In this document: one piece after another, positions 10,068 to 20,820 of the stretch
Layout: every line of letters begins with the position of its first letter
How positions within the stretch are numbered: position 1 is the first letter of the stretch
DNA from: Salvator merianae
Taxonomy: Eukaryota > Chordata > Lepidosauria > Squamata > Teiidae
Direction: 5' to 3'
Assembly: GCA_003586115.2 (NCBI GenBank)
Contig: QVOM02000073.1
Location: 44,563,469 to 44,627,468, forward strand
Length of the DNA: 64,000 nt
Translations under genes and position numbers: made by a program
The notes under the pieces: generated by a model
The model's input: only the letters and a program-made list of their open reading frames with translations
The model's database searches: none
What the model was told of the DNA's origin: nothing

Positions 10068-12534
10068 CTCAACTAGGGACGTTTTTGGCTGGCTGCTTCT
10101 TTAAATTGATCTTTAAAACATAATTAATAAATAATATAAAGGTCACTGCAAGGAAGTGGCAGCTTCACCAGAAAACAATGTGTACTCTCTAAATTTGAAC
10201 TAAGCCATTTCCGCTCTTTGATTTAAGTTTAGCTGCTTCCTGTGGTTTCATGTCCTACACTACAGTTGAATCCCTGGATAGACTCCAATATAAATTGCAC
10301 TCTTCCAGTGAAATTAGAGACTAGTAACATACTAGCAATACACAGGTCAGCTAGTAAACAGCAGCCAAATATTATGCTGCTCACTCAATGAGAAATAGAA
10401 TATTTTGAAGGACCTTCTGCCTTCTGCTCTTATTTTTCTGTTAGGTCACTAAATAAGTTTTGATAAACCTTCAGTCTGCTTTCTGAAGGGTCTTCTACAT
10501 TCTGGGGGCTCAAATGCAAGTCTAGTCATTCCAAACCTTGCAGGGGTAGAGGGAAAGAAACGAAAGAGTTTGATTTTGACTGTGAGGCCAGGAGGGAGGG
10601 AAAACCTTAAATTTTAATGCAAAATTCATCTGTAAGTTAATTACACCAAACAGTTACAAGCTCCAGCAAACTACAATAAATTGCAAATGGGCAAGGATAT
10701 AAATACAAGTGTGCATTTATTTTAATCAGAAAGGGGGACATGAGAGTGAAAATCAGAACAAGGCAGTCAATCCAAATAGTTCAGAAGCCCCTGGTCCAGT
10801 GTGGAAACCTAGGTTGTATTTGCATTGTATTTGCATTTAAAGACCAGACTGGGTGGGACGTTCTGGTTCGGAATAAGCAATCCAACCTGTGCTGGGAGGG
10901 ATGGCTTCTGCTGAGGAATAAGACTTGTCACATTAGGATGGCTTGTTCTGTACCAGCCCCCATGCTGGCTCCAGGGGGCGCCTCCGAATTCTCCTAAAGA
11001 CGGTATTGAAAGTTTTTGTCATTCAGAGCTCCTGGGGCGTCAGTTTGGTAGTGTGTCATGGTTTGGTATACCACTCCCTAGTATGCCAGTAGGCCTCGAA
11101 AAATGGTCTATCATTAGACCAGGCCAGGATGCCAGGTTGGATGACCTAGTCCAGTCTACACTGTATTCTGTGTGGATGGAGCATATTAAGAGGGGGCAGG
11201 GTCTCCCTTAAACCACACCAGTGTTCAGAAGGGAGACCTGTAAACACCTTCCTGATCCACTCTACTGGCATGTGTGGAAACAGGCATAGGCTGCATCCCC
11301 GCTGTGGGGGAATACAGTGTCTTTAAGAGCAAAAGCTCTTGTTTCTACTTTGAAGGGGAGGCAGGTGACATCCTGGAGCCACACACCGCAGCACCTTGCT
11401 CCTCTTTGAGGCTAGGGAGCAAGCATTCCCTGCTTTTGAAGATGCAGCCCAGAAGTGTTTTTCACTGCACCAGAAATGACCAGCACTTTTCAGCATGACA
11501 AAAATAATTCTAGGCAGAGCATGGCAAAGGTAGGTTGCATCTACTCAGCAGCGGCATGAGTATCTGAAGGCAGCCACCGCCCTCAGAGTTTTGGGGTTTT
11601 TTTCCCACTCTGCAGCAAGGACGAATCAAAGGGTGCTTGCCAACCTTCCAGTGCTCTCCGAGGCACACCGAATGCCCCGTGCTGCCTCTAGCATGCAGAC
11701 TCTGCATCCCTTGGGTCTCTACTGGGTACTTTTTTACTTGCATGGATGCAGCCAAAGTGTGTGGAGAGATTTCTTTTCTACTTGTTTTTACAGGGGAAAG
11801 GGTCAAGAGCCACGGAAGATGTACTGAATGCATTAACATGCACCCCTTTTACATCATAATTTAGCATTACAAGATCAAGGCATTGTGAGCTCAGGATTGC
11901 TCTTTTTCATCACAGTCATAAGAGACTGGAAACTTTTGCTTCATTTCAAATAATCCACAGTTCTGTCTGAACCCTTAACCACTGTTAATCTTAACATTTG
12001 CTGTTTGAAACAAACCTAAGGGCAGTCTGTGAAATAGCATGGTTTCAACAAGGCATAGTTAAGATTAGTCCCTGTGTAGGTCTTGAGCACAGTACTAAGT
12101 GACTAGTGGAAATGTTCAGTCTTCTTTCTGTGTCTAAGGAGGCTCACATGGTGATGCGGCAGCTGGGCTGAACAGCGTTCAGCTCTGCATCTGCACATCA
12201 TGCACCAGTCAGGTCTGAGAATGTGGCCTCTTAACCTCACTGGTTGCGATGCCTTAGGCAAGAACTGATTGGTGAACGCTTACGGGAGACCTCTGCAGAT
12301 ATCTGTGTGTCTGGAGAAATAGGCCAAAGCTAATGTTGTGATACAGGGGGGGAGAATTCCAGCAGGTAGACCTTGAAGGGCAGACAGTATCTACTAAAAT
12401 AGCCTGTTCTGTGCAATTCTTTACAGGTTAGGATCTCTATTCTCAATTTCATTCTGCACCCCAAGCAAGAGATAAAGGAGAAATGGGGAAGGGCAAGAGT
12501 AGGGAAGCTGGAGGGATAGAGGGACGGACACTAT
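10068..12534. other. No gene; scattered repeat debris
   Basis: The interval at 11030-11250 shares blocks with 4890-5000 and is an unnamed repeat. The interval at about 11520-11760 is GC-richer and may be a MITE interior (GGTTGCATCTACTC near one end, GCATGGATGCAGCC near the other). The rest, including the long AT-rich stretch 10100-10740, has no recognised content. Confidence 0.35.
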
Positions 12535-12714
12535 GGCCTTTTCTGCACTTGGATGCATTCCAGATTATATCTCAGAATAGGGACCTGCCATCTGCATGCT
12601 AGTGCAGACTATGGTAGGCCCTGGGCAAGACCTTTCATAGTTTGTACTAGCATGTGGATGGCAGGTCCCTATTCTGGGATATAATCCATAATAAGGTCAA
12701 GTGCAGAAAGGGCC
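12535..12714. mobile_element. Palindromic MITE, family D, copy 2
   Basis: Starts GGCCTTTTCTGCACTTGG and ends AAGTGCAGAAAGGGCC. The internal arms AGAATAGGGACCTGCCATC and GATGGCAGGTCCCTATTCT are exact complements. Its 180-bp length matches the copy at 1107-1287, so the ends are probably true element ends. Confidence 0.85.
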
Positions 12715-13750
12715 TGTGTTCTCACTTGCTTGAACTAAATCCTTGTCCAGAACATGCCTCAGGTGGAAGTGAAGCTTATAACTCCCTGTAACTCCTACCC
12801 TCTGAGCTTCTGCTGGATGGCTTAGTATTCTGAAATGAATACTTGAATGTGACTTAGCCCAAATGGAACAAATTCCATACGACTGATACAAACTGGAGGA
12901 TGCACAGGGTGGGTGCTTTCACTTGAGTCGGTGAATTGTTGACTCTCCCGGGGAAAAGGACTGCGATGATTTGTTTCTGTTCATGAAACACTTCAAAATA
13001 AGGTGAAGCAGTTTTGGAGTCAGTGGTGATCTTTGTGTTTTGGGTCATTCCCCAATCTGAGTTCCTCTTCCTACAATGCTTAGATGTGAATATGTTTTTT
13101 GTGGGTGGGTGAGTGGGTGGTGTGAGTGTTTGAAATATTTGCATTTAAATTGCCTCATGCTTTGTAGCTCCCTTCCAAACAATGGAAATCAGATTACAGA
13201 TGTAGTAGATGGGTAGTTATTATCATTATAAGGATTTATAATTCAGGAAACTGGGTTTGGAAGGGGACAGAGGGGAATGTGTTTATTAATACAGAGAGTT
13301 GTGCCTTCTAATGGAGTTGCACAGATGTTTTATCCTAGACAGTTCTACCGTGCCATATCAGAAGGCCTCTATGGCAAACTGGTTCTGTTCTGCCAAGTCC
13401 TCACTTCTCCATTTTTAGTAGATTAATTTAAATTTTTGTTTTTACTGTTGTGACCTGCTCTGAGATCTTCATGTATGGGGCAGGATGGAAGGATGGATGG
13501 ATGGATGGATGTGTTTTCCTAACTAATATTTCCTATCCAGCCAATGTTGGAGACGCCATATGGAAAGAAAGAAAACTTTGCCTACATCTTCAATAGTTGT
13601 GCTGGCAAGAAAATGTCAGCCAGTATAGGTTGTATTGCAGACAGCACCTCCTGAAATCTTCTCTTTTGCACTGCACAGCTGTTAAGCCTGACTGTGGACC
13701 AGTTAGTGTTTCATTTTCAAAAAATAACACACCTTAACAACTACTCTCAG
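12715..13750. other. No gene recognised; short (GGAT)n
   Basis: Non-coding. A short (GGAT)n/(ATGG)n run lies at 13488-13512, preceded by a LINE-like tail word (GACCTGCTCTGAGATC at about 13451). Nothing else was recognised. Confidence 0.4.
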
Positions 13751-13754
13751 TATT

Positions 13755-14152
13755 CCTCCCACAGATCTTCATGCTCACTAGTGAAGTGTGTCTGCATTGC
13801 ACAGAGGCCCTAGTGATTGGGAGCAGTCTGCAATCACTCCCTATCACTACTACCTGTGGAGCACAAAATTGTACTGGACTGCTCTTAGTACACAGTGTTC
13901 GCCTACTTCTGGGTGCAAATGCTGTGCAGCATGGAGAGGCACAGTTGCATACCGCATCCCCAGTTGCCATGGCAGTGGCTGGACATTTCCCAAGTTTCTG
14001 TCATGGTAGGACAGCCAGCATTTACACCACGCATGCTGGACACCCATTTTTGGAATATTCCAGTCCTTGCAGTGCGGATGGCCATCGCCCTGGGAAGGCT
14101 GATCTATCTTGGAATGTTTGATTGCAAACATTCCAAGATGGAAAGTGCAGAA
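13755..14152. mobile_element. Family A-like palindromic element, degraded, in the last intron of SPRY4
   Basis: Shares the ordered interior with the 25490-25864 and 31422-31850 elements: GCTCACTAGTG near one end, GAGCACAAAATTGTAC, GGGTGCAAATGCTGTGCAGC, GTTGCCATGGCAGTG and CATGGTAGGACAGCC. It ends with a 15-bp perfect hairpin (14106-14120 / 14125-14139, 4-base loop) and AAAGTGCAGAAAGCCC. Long ORFs on both strands are by-products of its composition. Confidence 0.6.
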
Positions 14153-14573
14153 AGCCCCCCCCCCAGTCTCTCCCCATGGACTTAAGACAGGAACAGTAAT
14201 CAGCATGCATATGTGATGATAGTGGCAGAGCTCAGCTTGAATGACTGAGACACACAGTACAGGTTTGGTTCCCTGGTGCACCTTGTTTTCCATGCATTCA
14301 TGAAAGACCTTCTCATGAAGACAAACTTGGAATGATCTGGAGACAAGCATCTTCTTTTTTAACACTCCAATATGCTGCCAGAACTGTCCTAAGAAGAATG
14401 CAAATAGCCCTCTTCCTGATCATCAGGCTGATCTCTCCTTTGGTCACTCCTGCTGCAGGCACTAGACCCCTGGAGGAAAAGTGAACGTGGCCCTAAGACC
14501 AGCAAAATGTAACCCTCCCTGAGATTATGCAATTAGACTTTATTTTTGGAACAAGAACTACTGATGGTTCAAC
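14153..14573. other. End of SPRY4 last intron, no repeat recognised
   Basis: Intronic sequence leading to the acceptor. No conserved motif could be identified by eye. Confidence 0.4.
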
Positions 14574-14607
14574 TTCTTTGTCTGTCTTCCCCATCTTTCT
14601 CTTTCAG
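14574..14607 (+). other. SPRY4: Splice acceptor of the SPRY4 coding exon
   Basis: A nearly uninterrupted pyrimidine tract ends in CTTTCAG at 14601-14607, 46 bases before the SPRY4 ATG. Sprouty genes keep their coding sequence in one 3'-terminal exon preceded by non-coding exon(s), so this is the expected acceptor. No matching donor exon was recognised upstream. Confidence 0.85.
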
Positions 14608-14653
14608 GACACCTAGAACCCCAGTTTTGCAATACCGAAGGATAGCTGGAACA
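14608..14653 (+). other. SPRY4: 5' part of SPRY4 coding exon, untranslated or N-terminal extension
   Basis: These 46 bases between the acceptor and the ATG are open in the SPRY4 reading frame, encoding TPRTPVLQYRRIAGT just before Met1. Translation from an upstream exon with suitable phase (two bases of a split codon) would give a longer SPRY4. Human SPRY4 has a longer annotated isoform, so this is plausible. The default reading is 5' UTR. Confidence 0.6.
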
Positions 14654-15544
14654 ATGGAACCTCGAATGCCTCACAACATTACTGTGGTTCCTAATTCCAC
14701 CATGGTACAGCCCCTCCTGGACAGTCGTATCCCATATGGCAGACTCCAGCATCCTCTGACCATCCTTCCAATTGACCAAATGAAGACAACACATATTGAG
14801 AATGACTACATTGACAATCCCAGCCTGGTCCAGTTAGCTGCTCAGAAACCTCCCAGGGGCCACCACGAACCTACACACCCACAGCGATGCGAGCAGGACG
14901 TCACTCACCCGTGGATCTCATTCAGTGGGCGGCCCAGTTCCATCAGCAGCAGCAGCAGCACGTCTTCAGATCAAAGGCTTTTGGATCACATGGTGCCCGC
15001 CCCAGTGGCAGAGCAGTCATCCCCGAGGGCTGTCCGGATACAACCCAAGGTGATCAGCTGCAAGCCCCTGGATTTGAAAAGGCCTGCTTCTCAGGAAGTG
15101 GACAAGCATTTTTTGCTCTGCGAAGCCTGTGGAAAGTGTAAGTGCAAGGAGTGTGCCCTGCCGAGGACTTTGCCTTCCTGCTGGGTGTGCAATCAGGAGT
15201 GCCTGTGCTCGGCTCAGAACCTGGTCAATTACTCCACCTGCATGTGCCTGGTGAAGGGCATCTTCTACCACTGCACCAATGAGGATGATGAGGGTTCCTG
15301 TGCTGACCACCCCTGCTCCTGCTCCCATTCAAACTGCTGTGCACGCTGGTCTTTCATGAGCGCACTCTCGCTGGTCCTCCCTTGCCTGCTCTGCTACCTG
15401 CCAGCCACTGGCTGCGTGAAGCTGTCGCAGCAGTGCTATGACCAAGTGAGTCGGCCAGGATGTCGGTGTAAAAACACAAACAGTGTGATTTGTAAAGCGT
15501 CACCTGAAGGAAAAGTTGGCAGCAGACCAGAGAAGCCATTTTGA
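14654..15544 (+). CDS. SPRY4: Sprouty homolog 4, complete single-exon coding sequence
   Basis: Sprouty4 is an inducible, membrane-associated antagonist of receptor tyrosine kinase (FGF, VEGF, EGF) signalling that dampens Ras/Raf/ERK output. The 296-residue product matches the usual length of vertebrate SPRY4 (about 299). In order, the sequence shows: the motif HIENDYIDNPSL at residues 47-58, with Tyr52 corresponding to the phosphorylated tyrosine 55 of SPRY2; WISFSGRP followed by a serine run at about 87-105; and the cysteine-rich Sprouty domain from about Cys156 (CEACGKCKCKEC) through the CSCSHSNCCARW and PCLLCYLPATGC blocks to GCRCKNTNSVICK near the C terminus. That domain mediates palmitoylation-dependent membrane association and partner binding. 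The start at 14654 has A at -3 and G at +4 and gives the usual N terminus. The frame stays open upstream to the splice acceptor, so a longer isoform is possible. No frameshift or missing cysteine block was seen. SPRY4 is preferred over SPRY1/2/3 on the serine-rich segment and overall recognition. Confidence 0.97.
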   Translation: MEPRMPHNITVVPNSTMVQPLLDSRIPYGRLQHPLTILPIDQMKTTHIENDYIDNPSLVQLAAQKPPRGHHEPTHPQRCEQDVTHPWISFSGRPSSISSSSSTSSDQRLLDHMVPAPVAEQSSPRAVRIQPKVISCKPLDLKRPASQEVDKHFLLCEACGKCKCKECALPRTLPSCWVCNQECLCSAQNLVNYSTCMCLVKGIFYHCTNEDDEGSCADHPCSCSHSNCCARWSFMSALSLVLPCLLCYLPATGCVKLSQQCYDQVSRPGCRCKNTNSVICKASPEGKVGSRPEKPF

Positions 15545-16239
15545 ACTGTGGGAAGAAGGTGGGTGGGGTGAGAGTCTCAAAAAACAACAGGCAGGGAATT
15601 TTGTAACCTGTGTTGCAAGCAGAACAGATGTTGGCCTTTTGCTTTCAGCAAAGAGAAATATCTTCTTCTTTTTTTTTTCCAGGAACTGAAGCACTTTGGA
15701 TTGTTCAGGGTTGAGGAAGGTGGTCAGTACTTACACAGGGATGCTCTGAAGGATGATCTGTAATATGTTTTAGGGGCAGGGTATAAACTTTATACACAAG
15801 GCAAGCTGAAAACAAATTTGGTTCTTTGCATTGGTGTAACACGAATAATTAACAGATAGGTAGATGTGTTAGTAACTGGGACGAGATATTTCTTCCTTAA
15901 GGTTGCCTACTTCAAGGCCCCTCTTCCCTTGACTTCTATTTAACCATCTGACAGTAAAGAACTATCTTTTCCACCACATGCACAGGAACAATTGCCTACC
16001 AACGCCCTTTCCCCTGTCCTGATATAAGACGCGTGGTAAGTCAGCAGGTGACATTTGTCAAAAGATGATGAAGAGGTTGTCATCTGCTAATTTGGACACA
16101 TCAAACCACAATGGAGGCATTAAAAAAAAAAAAGGCAGGCAAGAAGGTCCCTTCACTTTAACCAAACTTATCTGTTCCCTTTTCCCTTAGAGTGCAAGCA
16201 AATAATGCACACTTGTTTGTCAACATCAAACGTGTTCCA

Positions 16240-16541
16240 GCTCCAATGCTCAAGTGAAATACAAATTGGTGTAGGTTCTGCTTTAGATTCGGAATACTGG
16301 TGGACAAGTCTACCGGCATTACTAGGGCCACGGGGGACCCATTTCAGCCACGTACCTCGTTGTGCCATTGAAATGGGTCCCCCAGGGGCTCCAAGGCCAG
16401 AAAAATTCATTCCTGACTGTTGGGGCTCACCCCGAAGCTCGCATAAGCTTCAGGGCTGGCACAGGGACTGATCCAGATCAGAGCACTACCTGATCCAGAC
16501 CAGCCAATCCAGATTACCACTGGTAAGTGCAGAAATGCCTT
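16240..16541. mobile_element. MITE family H fragment, copy 2, in SPRY4 3' UTR
   Basis: The blocks GGGACCCATTTCAG, CATTGAAATGGGTCCCCC, GGGGCTCACCCCGAAGCTCG and CATAAGCTTCAGGGCTGG match in order the copies at 21728-22187 and 24224-24650. The right end AAGTGCAGAAATGCCTT corresponds to the family's GCAGAAAGGCCC terminus. Confidence 0.65.
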
Positions 16542-17010
16542 AAATTCTGATAAGACGTAAACATCATAGCACCAGTCTCAGAAACAGTTTTGGGATAAAT
16601 TTAACTGTAACTCTTGAAATAACCCTGTTTGATTTTATTAAGCTACACCCGGGTTTACACAAGATTTGAGCCTCAGCTAAGAAATCCTCTTAATTCATAC
16701 TGGACTCATTCTTCACCTTGCTCTTGCAGGGTCAATCAAAACTAAGCACAACGTACTTCCATGTACATGGACAGTTTTGTTGTTCTTTTACGAAGACACC
16801 AGTGCAATCCCAGGTTCCTGGGAAAAGGAGGATGCATTTTTGGCCAAACAGCATTTTGCTCAGTATTTAAATGTTCACTTTCATTGCTGCTGCTCAACTT
16901 TTGTCTCTCCTGTATAATAGTGCATCATTGTAAATACAGAATAATTTTCTAAATTTTCTATTTTAATGCCCAGTATTTTGGTGGATGGGAGAGGGAAATG
17001 GGAAGAAATG

Positions 17011-17161
17011 GGGCGATCCTGCACTGGCCAGTATACAGGACCAGCAAGCACACAAGGAGCCTCCCTTCGAGGTGGGCCCTCCCTTGGACAACACCGTCCT
17101 GCAGAAGGGAGGCTCCTAATACACTTGCTAGTCTGGTATACCAGCCAGTGCCGAATCATCC
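17011..17161. mobile_element. Palindromic MITE, family G, complete, in SPRY4 3' UTR
   Basis: A 151-bp fold-back. The left arm GGGCGATCCTGCACTGGCC pairs with the right arm ending GCCAGTGCCGAATCATCC. Inner arms AGCAAGCACACAAGGAGCCT and AGGCTCCTAATACACTTGCT are near-complementary, as are GAGCCTCCCTTC and GAAGGGAGGCTC. It would form a long hairpin if transcribed in the SPRY4 mRNA. Confidence 0.8.
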
Positions 17162-19044
17162 ATTGTTTCTTATAATTTCCCCATAATATTCAATAGCCAA
17201 CTGCTTGAGGACTGATCTCTACATTCATACAAGCAGGGTTATCATATAAAAGGATGTTAACGTTCTGTTGGAGGGAAAGGGACTGCCTTTCTGGTCAGCC
17301 AATGCAGAACACCTGAAAATAAAATATTCCTTTTCCCATTAATAACCACAAGATGCTTAAAAAAACAAAAGACACAGTTGTTACCTGACAAATCAAATGG
17401 AGCAGATACCAGTGCCCGAGGAAAGCCAAAACAGCTGCAGCTCCCATAAGCTGTGATTGTGTGAGGGCTGCCCTGTTTTAATTAGGCAACCAGCTAGCAA
17501 AACAAAAAAAGCCACATTGTGATTCCTCAATCAAATGTGATTTCTGGTTTGAACTGAAATATGCAGTTATATAGTCAGCAGGGAGCTATGGGGTGGAGGG
17601 AAGGAATAGGAAAGGATTTTCTTTTATGCAACTTGGAAACTCTTTTTTTTTTAAAAAAAAACCCTGTACATATTTATTGTCAGGAAATATTTTTAATCTT
17701 CCTTTTTGTATTTATAATACTTGCTGGCTATGTATATAGTATTTCATGGAAAAGGGGTTTTACATCTGGATTGTCAGATACAGATATCTTAGCTTTGCCA
17801 AGAAAAGTTGGGCACATCCACTGGGAATGACTACCCACCAAAATGAACAAGAGATATATGTAAGCAGGCCCTGGTGCTGTTCCCATTTATTGCCACGGAG
17901 AGTGCTTCATAAATTCCTGCTGGCTTATGTATGGTATGTTGTATGTAAATTCTTGCACAAACTTGAGGGAATCTTGCAATGGGGAAATGGGAGGGAGAAA
18001 AAGAAACTTAGCCAAAATACTGTTGAATGTATAAATTGTTGTCATTTTTCCGAGGGGTGGTAAACCAGGTTCTCTGAGCATAAGCAGGGCAGCCCATGTT
18101 TTGCAAAGGTCCTTTCTTTGGGACTACAACTGTCATGACCATTTGCCCCATGGCTGTGGGATCATGGGAACTGTAGTCCAAAAGGCTAGTCCCAAAGAGG
18201 AGCTTTTCAAACCTCTGGGCTTTGAAAACATACACAACACTATCTAAGATCTTAACAGCTTTATTGTACTTTTACACTCCTGTTTGTGCTGGACAGCGGT
18301 GATCAAGCAACTGCAAATTCTGGTTGGTTGGCTGCCTCTAACTAGTAAGCAGACTGATGGATCAGCACTTTGCCAATTTTTCATATGTATATACCCACCA
18401 CGGACTTTTCTATATTTCTTATGCAATTTTTTTTTAATGGAACTGGGCCTTTTATTTTTACTGTACATAGTTGTAAACCACTTAAAATTCTATCATATGG
18501 ATGCTTTTTCTTAAGTGTGTAAAACAAATTGTCAGGGCCAATCTGAAATAAGTGGATCGTGTTGCCAGAAAGACCGCAAAAAGCGGGTCTACACAACTGT
18601 AGCCGAATGAAGTTCCTTGCATTTTCCAGGCCCCCTCCTCCCCTGTCAGCATGTTTCTCCAGCTCTTTACTGGAGGCCTAGCAACAAAGTTGACATGTTT
18701 CTTACTGAGCAATGAGCACTGAAAGGTTTCCGGGTTATAGCAGTCCAAGGAAAGTCTGGAAAACAGTACAATATTCCTTTTAGATGGTCTTGGCCGCAGT
18801 GCCCATCCATTTTCCCTCTCCCAGCTATCAAGCTGTTTCTTTTATGCTGCCACAACCTAACCTCAACTTTTAAGGTACATGCAGGATAGTGTAGACGGGA
18901 GACTTAAATATCGTGACGGTAACCTAAGACGATCGCAAGCAATTGAAAATTGAGCAAAGACCATATTTGATTCATGGAAACTTACTCCTACGTGTCTTGC
19001 ATAGGTCAAATGAATCAGGCTGGATCCTGATCAGAAGGAAAGTC

Positions 19045-19242
19045 AAGCTGCATCGACATACACCGGGGGGGAAAAGCCGCTCAGAATTGCCTCAGAAGAC
19101 AGTAGCATGTGGCCCTCAGTGTGCTCATTCCATCTCTGACCCTCCTTTTCATGAGGGCGGAGGGAGGAACAGACTGGCATGTGAATGATCCCATCTCTGA
19201 GGCACCTCAGAGGAGCTTTTTTAACTCCATGTAGATGCGGCC
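19045..19242. mobile_element. Palindromic MITE with GCATCTACAT-type ends
   Basis: AGCTGCATCGACATACACC on the left is the approximate complement of TCCATGTAGATGCGGCCTTA on the right. TTGCCTCAGAAG faces CTGAGGCACCTCAG. The neighbouring 19440-19840 segment (GGCCGCATCTCCACAC at 19454) is a related element that lost one end. Confidence 0.5.
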
Positions 19243-20107
19243 TTAACAGGAGAGATCAAATTGTAATCTAATCTTATGAACCTACGGCACAGAGAGGGGA
19301 AAATTGATGAAATCTGAAACTAGCCATTGCAACTAAGGAGACCATTACTACCCCCAACCCCAGTAATTCAGTTTGTCTCAGGGGCTGCGTTCCACACAGA
19401 CACGTTAAGAAATGGGTGTTTAATTTGCCAAGCAAGGATGGCCAGGATATGTAGGCCGCATCTCCACACAGCTTTCAAACCACCTCAGAGGGGCTTCAAA
19501 ATCTGCCGCCCTCCAGAGCGCCTCACCCTAAAGGGCAGGTGGAGAGACTTCAGTCCCCCTCCTAGCCGAAAAAATTCAATGTGCAAACAGCAGCTCCAGT
19601 GCTGCTTCTTATGCACGGAGCCAGGCGATCACTGCCATGAAAAGTGCCACATTTTCATGCAGGCCTTCTGTGCTTGCGAACGAAGGGCGAGGAGGTCGTC
19701 CAAGCACAGTGTGAAGACTTCAAAACAGCGGCCTCAGGAATGGCAGTGGAAGTCTCAAACCCCTTTCCAAGGCTGCCTGAAGCCACGAGAGACCTTCAAG
19801 GAGGCCTGATCCGGCCCTGAGGTGGGTGCTGTGGAGACAAGCCTGTACTGTAGCATTAAACTGAGCACTCCTGAGATGCAGGATGGGGACGAGGGATCAA
19901 ATGTCACCCCACCCCTTTCTAAAGTTCTTCCTTGCTGCTTTAGCAGAGTAAAGCATCTATTTTTCACTCTTGGACTAGATCAGTATCAGTCTCACAGCAC
20001 TGTGCATGTTTAGATTCATCTCCACCTTTCAAATTTACAGAAAGCAGCCAAGGCTTCTCTCTTCTTTTCTTCATCTTTCAACTCAAAAATTACCACAGAA
20101 GTTTTCC

Positions 20108-20260
20108 TTTGTATAGAATATTTATTTTGAAGCTCTATTTTAATAGTATTTATTTTAGAAGTCTACTATTGTAAGAGTTCTTCTGTTTGTGAAGAAAAAC
20201 AAGTTAAACTGAATGTACTGATCTAGAAATTATATATAAAATATATATTGTTAAATATGC
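20108..20260 (+). promoter_or_regulatory. SPRY4: AU-rich 3' UTR terminal block, candidate conserved mRNA-stability element
   Basis: This block holds two TATTTATTTT cores (about 20120 and 20149), a TTGTAAGAGTTCTTC segment and an alternating AT run ATATATAAAATATATATTG near 20231-20249. Its composition and sharp contrast with the surrounding repeats look like the conserved distal end of a Sprouty-family 3' UTR. AUUUA-rich elements are known to recruit mRNA decay factors. The assignment rests on memory of Sprouty 3' UTRs and composition, not on an alignment. Confidence 0.5.
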
Positions 20261-20554
20261 ACGTATCTTATGGCTTCTTTCTTGGAATACACTTTTAACA
20301 GCAAATGTAAAATATATCACCAATGAGGTACAGAGTTTTATAAAAAAATCTGGTTTCAGTCTTTCTTAAAGCAGTGCTGAATACAGACGAATGGGGTATG
20401 GGAATTTTCTTGCTGGGGAATAAAATGCCTTCCTCTGGGAATTTTAAAAAAAATCCATACTACAATATTAGGAAACATTTCTGTTTCCTTAATTAGAGGC
20501 TATGGTGATGCCTACATGGTCATGTGATGCTGATGTCATGGTGTCAAGGCTATT

Positions 20555-20820
20555 CTTGAGTGGAACACCACAGCAACCACCCTGGATGGCTTTAACAAAG
20601 GGTTAGAAAAATTTGTGAAGGACAGGTACTGCCTCCAGGTTGAAGAAACAGGTACAATGCCCCTAAAGGCCATTTGCAGTAAATTGAGAACAGGTGAAGG
20701 TTTTGCCTTTGTCTCCTGCTTGAGAAGGAGAAGCATTGATGGACCACTATGTGAGGCAGGATGCTGGACTAGATGGGCCGTGGCCTCACCCAGCAGGGCT
20801 CCTCTTATGTTCACATGAGC
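20555..20820 (+). mobile_element. CR1-like LINE 3' end
   Basis: Contains the standard CR1 3'-terminal text of sauropsids in order: ACCACCCTGGATGGCTTTAA, AAGGGTTAGAAAAATT, GACAGGTACTGCCTCCAG, GCAGGATGCTGGACTAGATG, GGCCGTGGCCTCACCCAGCA and GGGCTCCTCTTATGTTC. Only the non-coding 3' end is present. Confidence 0.8.

Larger units (their letters stand above)
15545..20300 (+). other. SPRY4: Probable SPRY4 3' untranslated region with mobile-element insertions
   Basis: No coding ORF follows the TGA at 15542-15544. The interval is AT-rich with several AUUUA-type stretches (17660-17730, 20115-20160), as expected of the long, unstable mRNAs of immediate-early Sprouty genes. It is interrupted by a family-H MITE fragment (about 16240-16541), a palindromic MITE (17011-17161) and GC-richer palindromic elements (about 19045-19242 and 19440-19840). 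The 3' limit is inferred from the AU-rich block at 20108-20260. Short poly-T and poly-A tracts lie at 15668-15680, 16122-16134 and 17641-17660. Which polyadenylation signal is used cannot be decided; no perfect AATAAA lies directly at the block end. Confidence 0.55.

Noticed and set aside
13850..14365. A 171-codon minus-strand ORF just upstream of SPRY4
   Set aside because: It lies in a degraded palindromic element, has no recognisable domain, and overlapping ORFs occur in several frames on both strands, as expected of repeat composition.
1..14607. SPRY4 exon 1 and promoter
   Set aside because: No CpG island or exon/donor with convincing context was found in this interval; any specific placement would be a guess.
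15017..15328. Antisense ORF of 103 codons opposite SPRY4
   Set aside because: Shadow of the SPRY4 coding sequence; no independent features.
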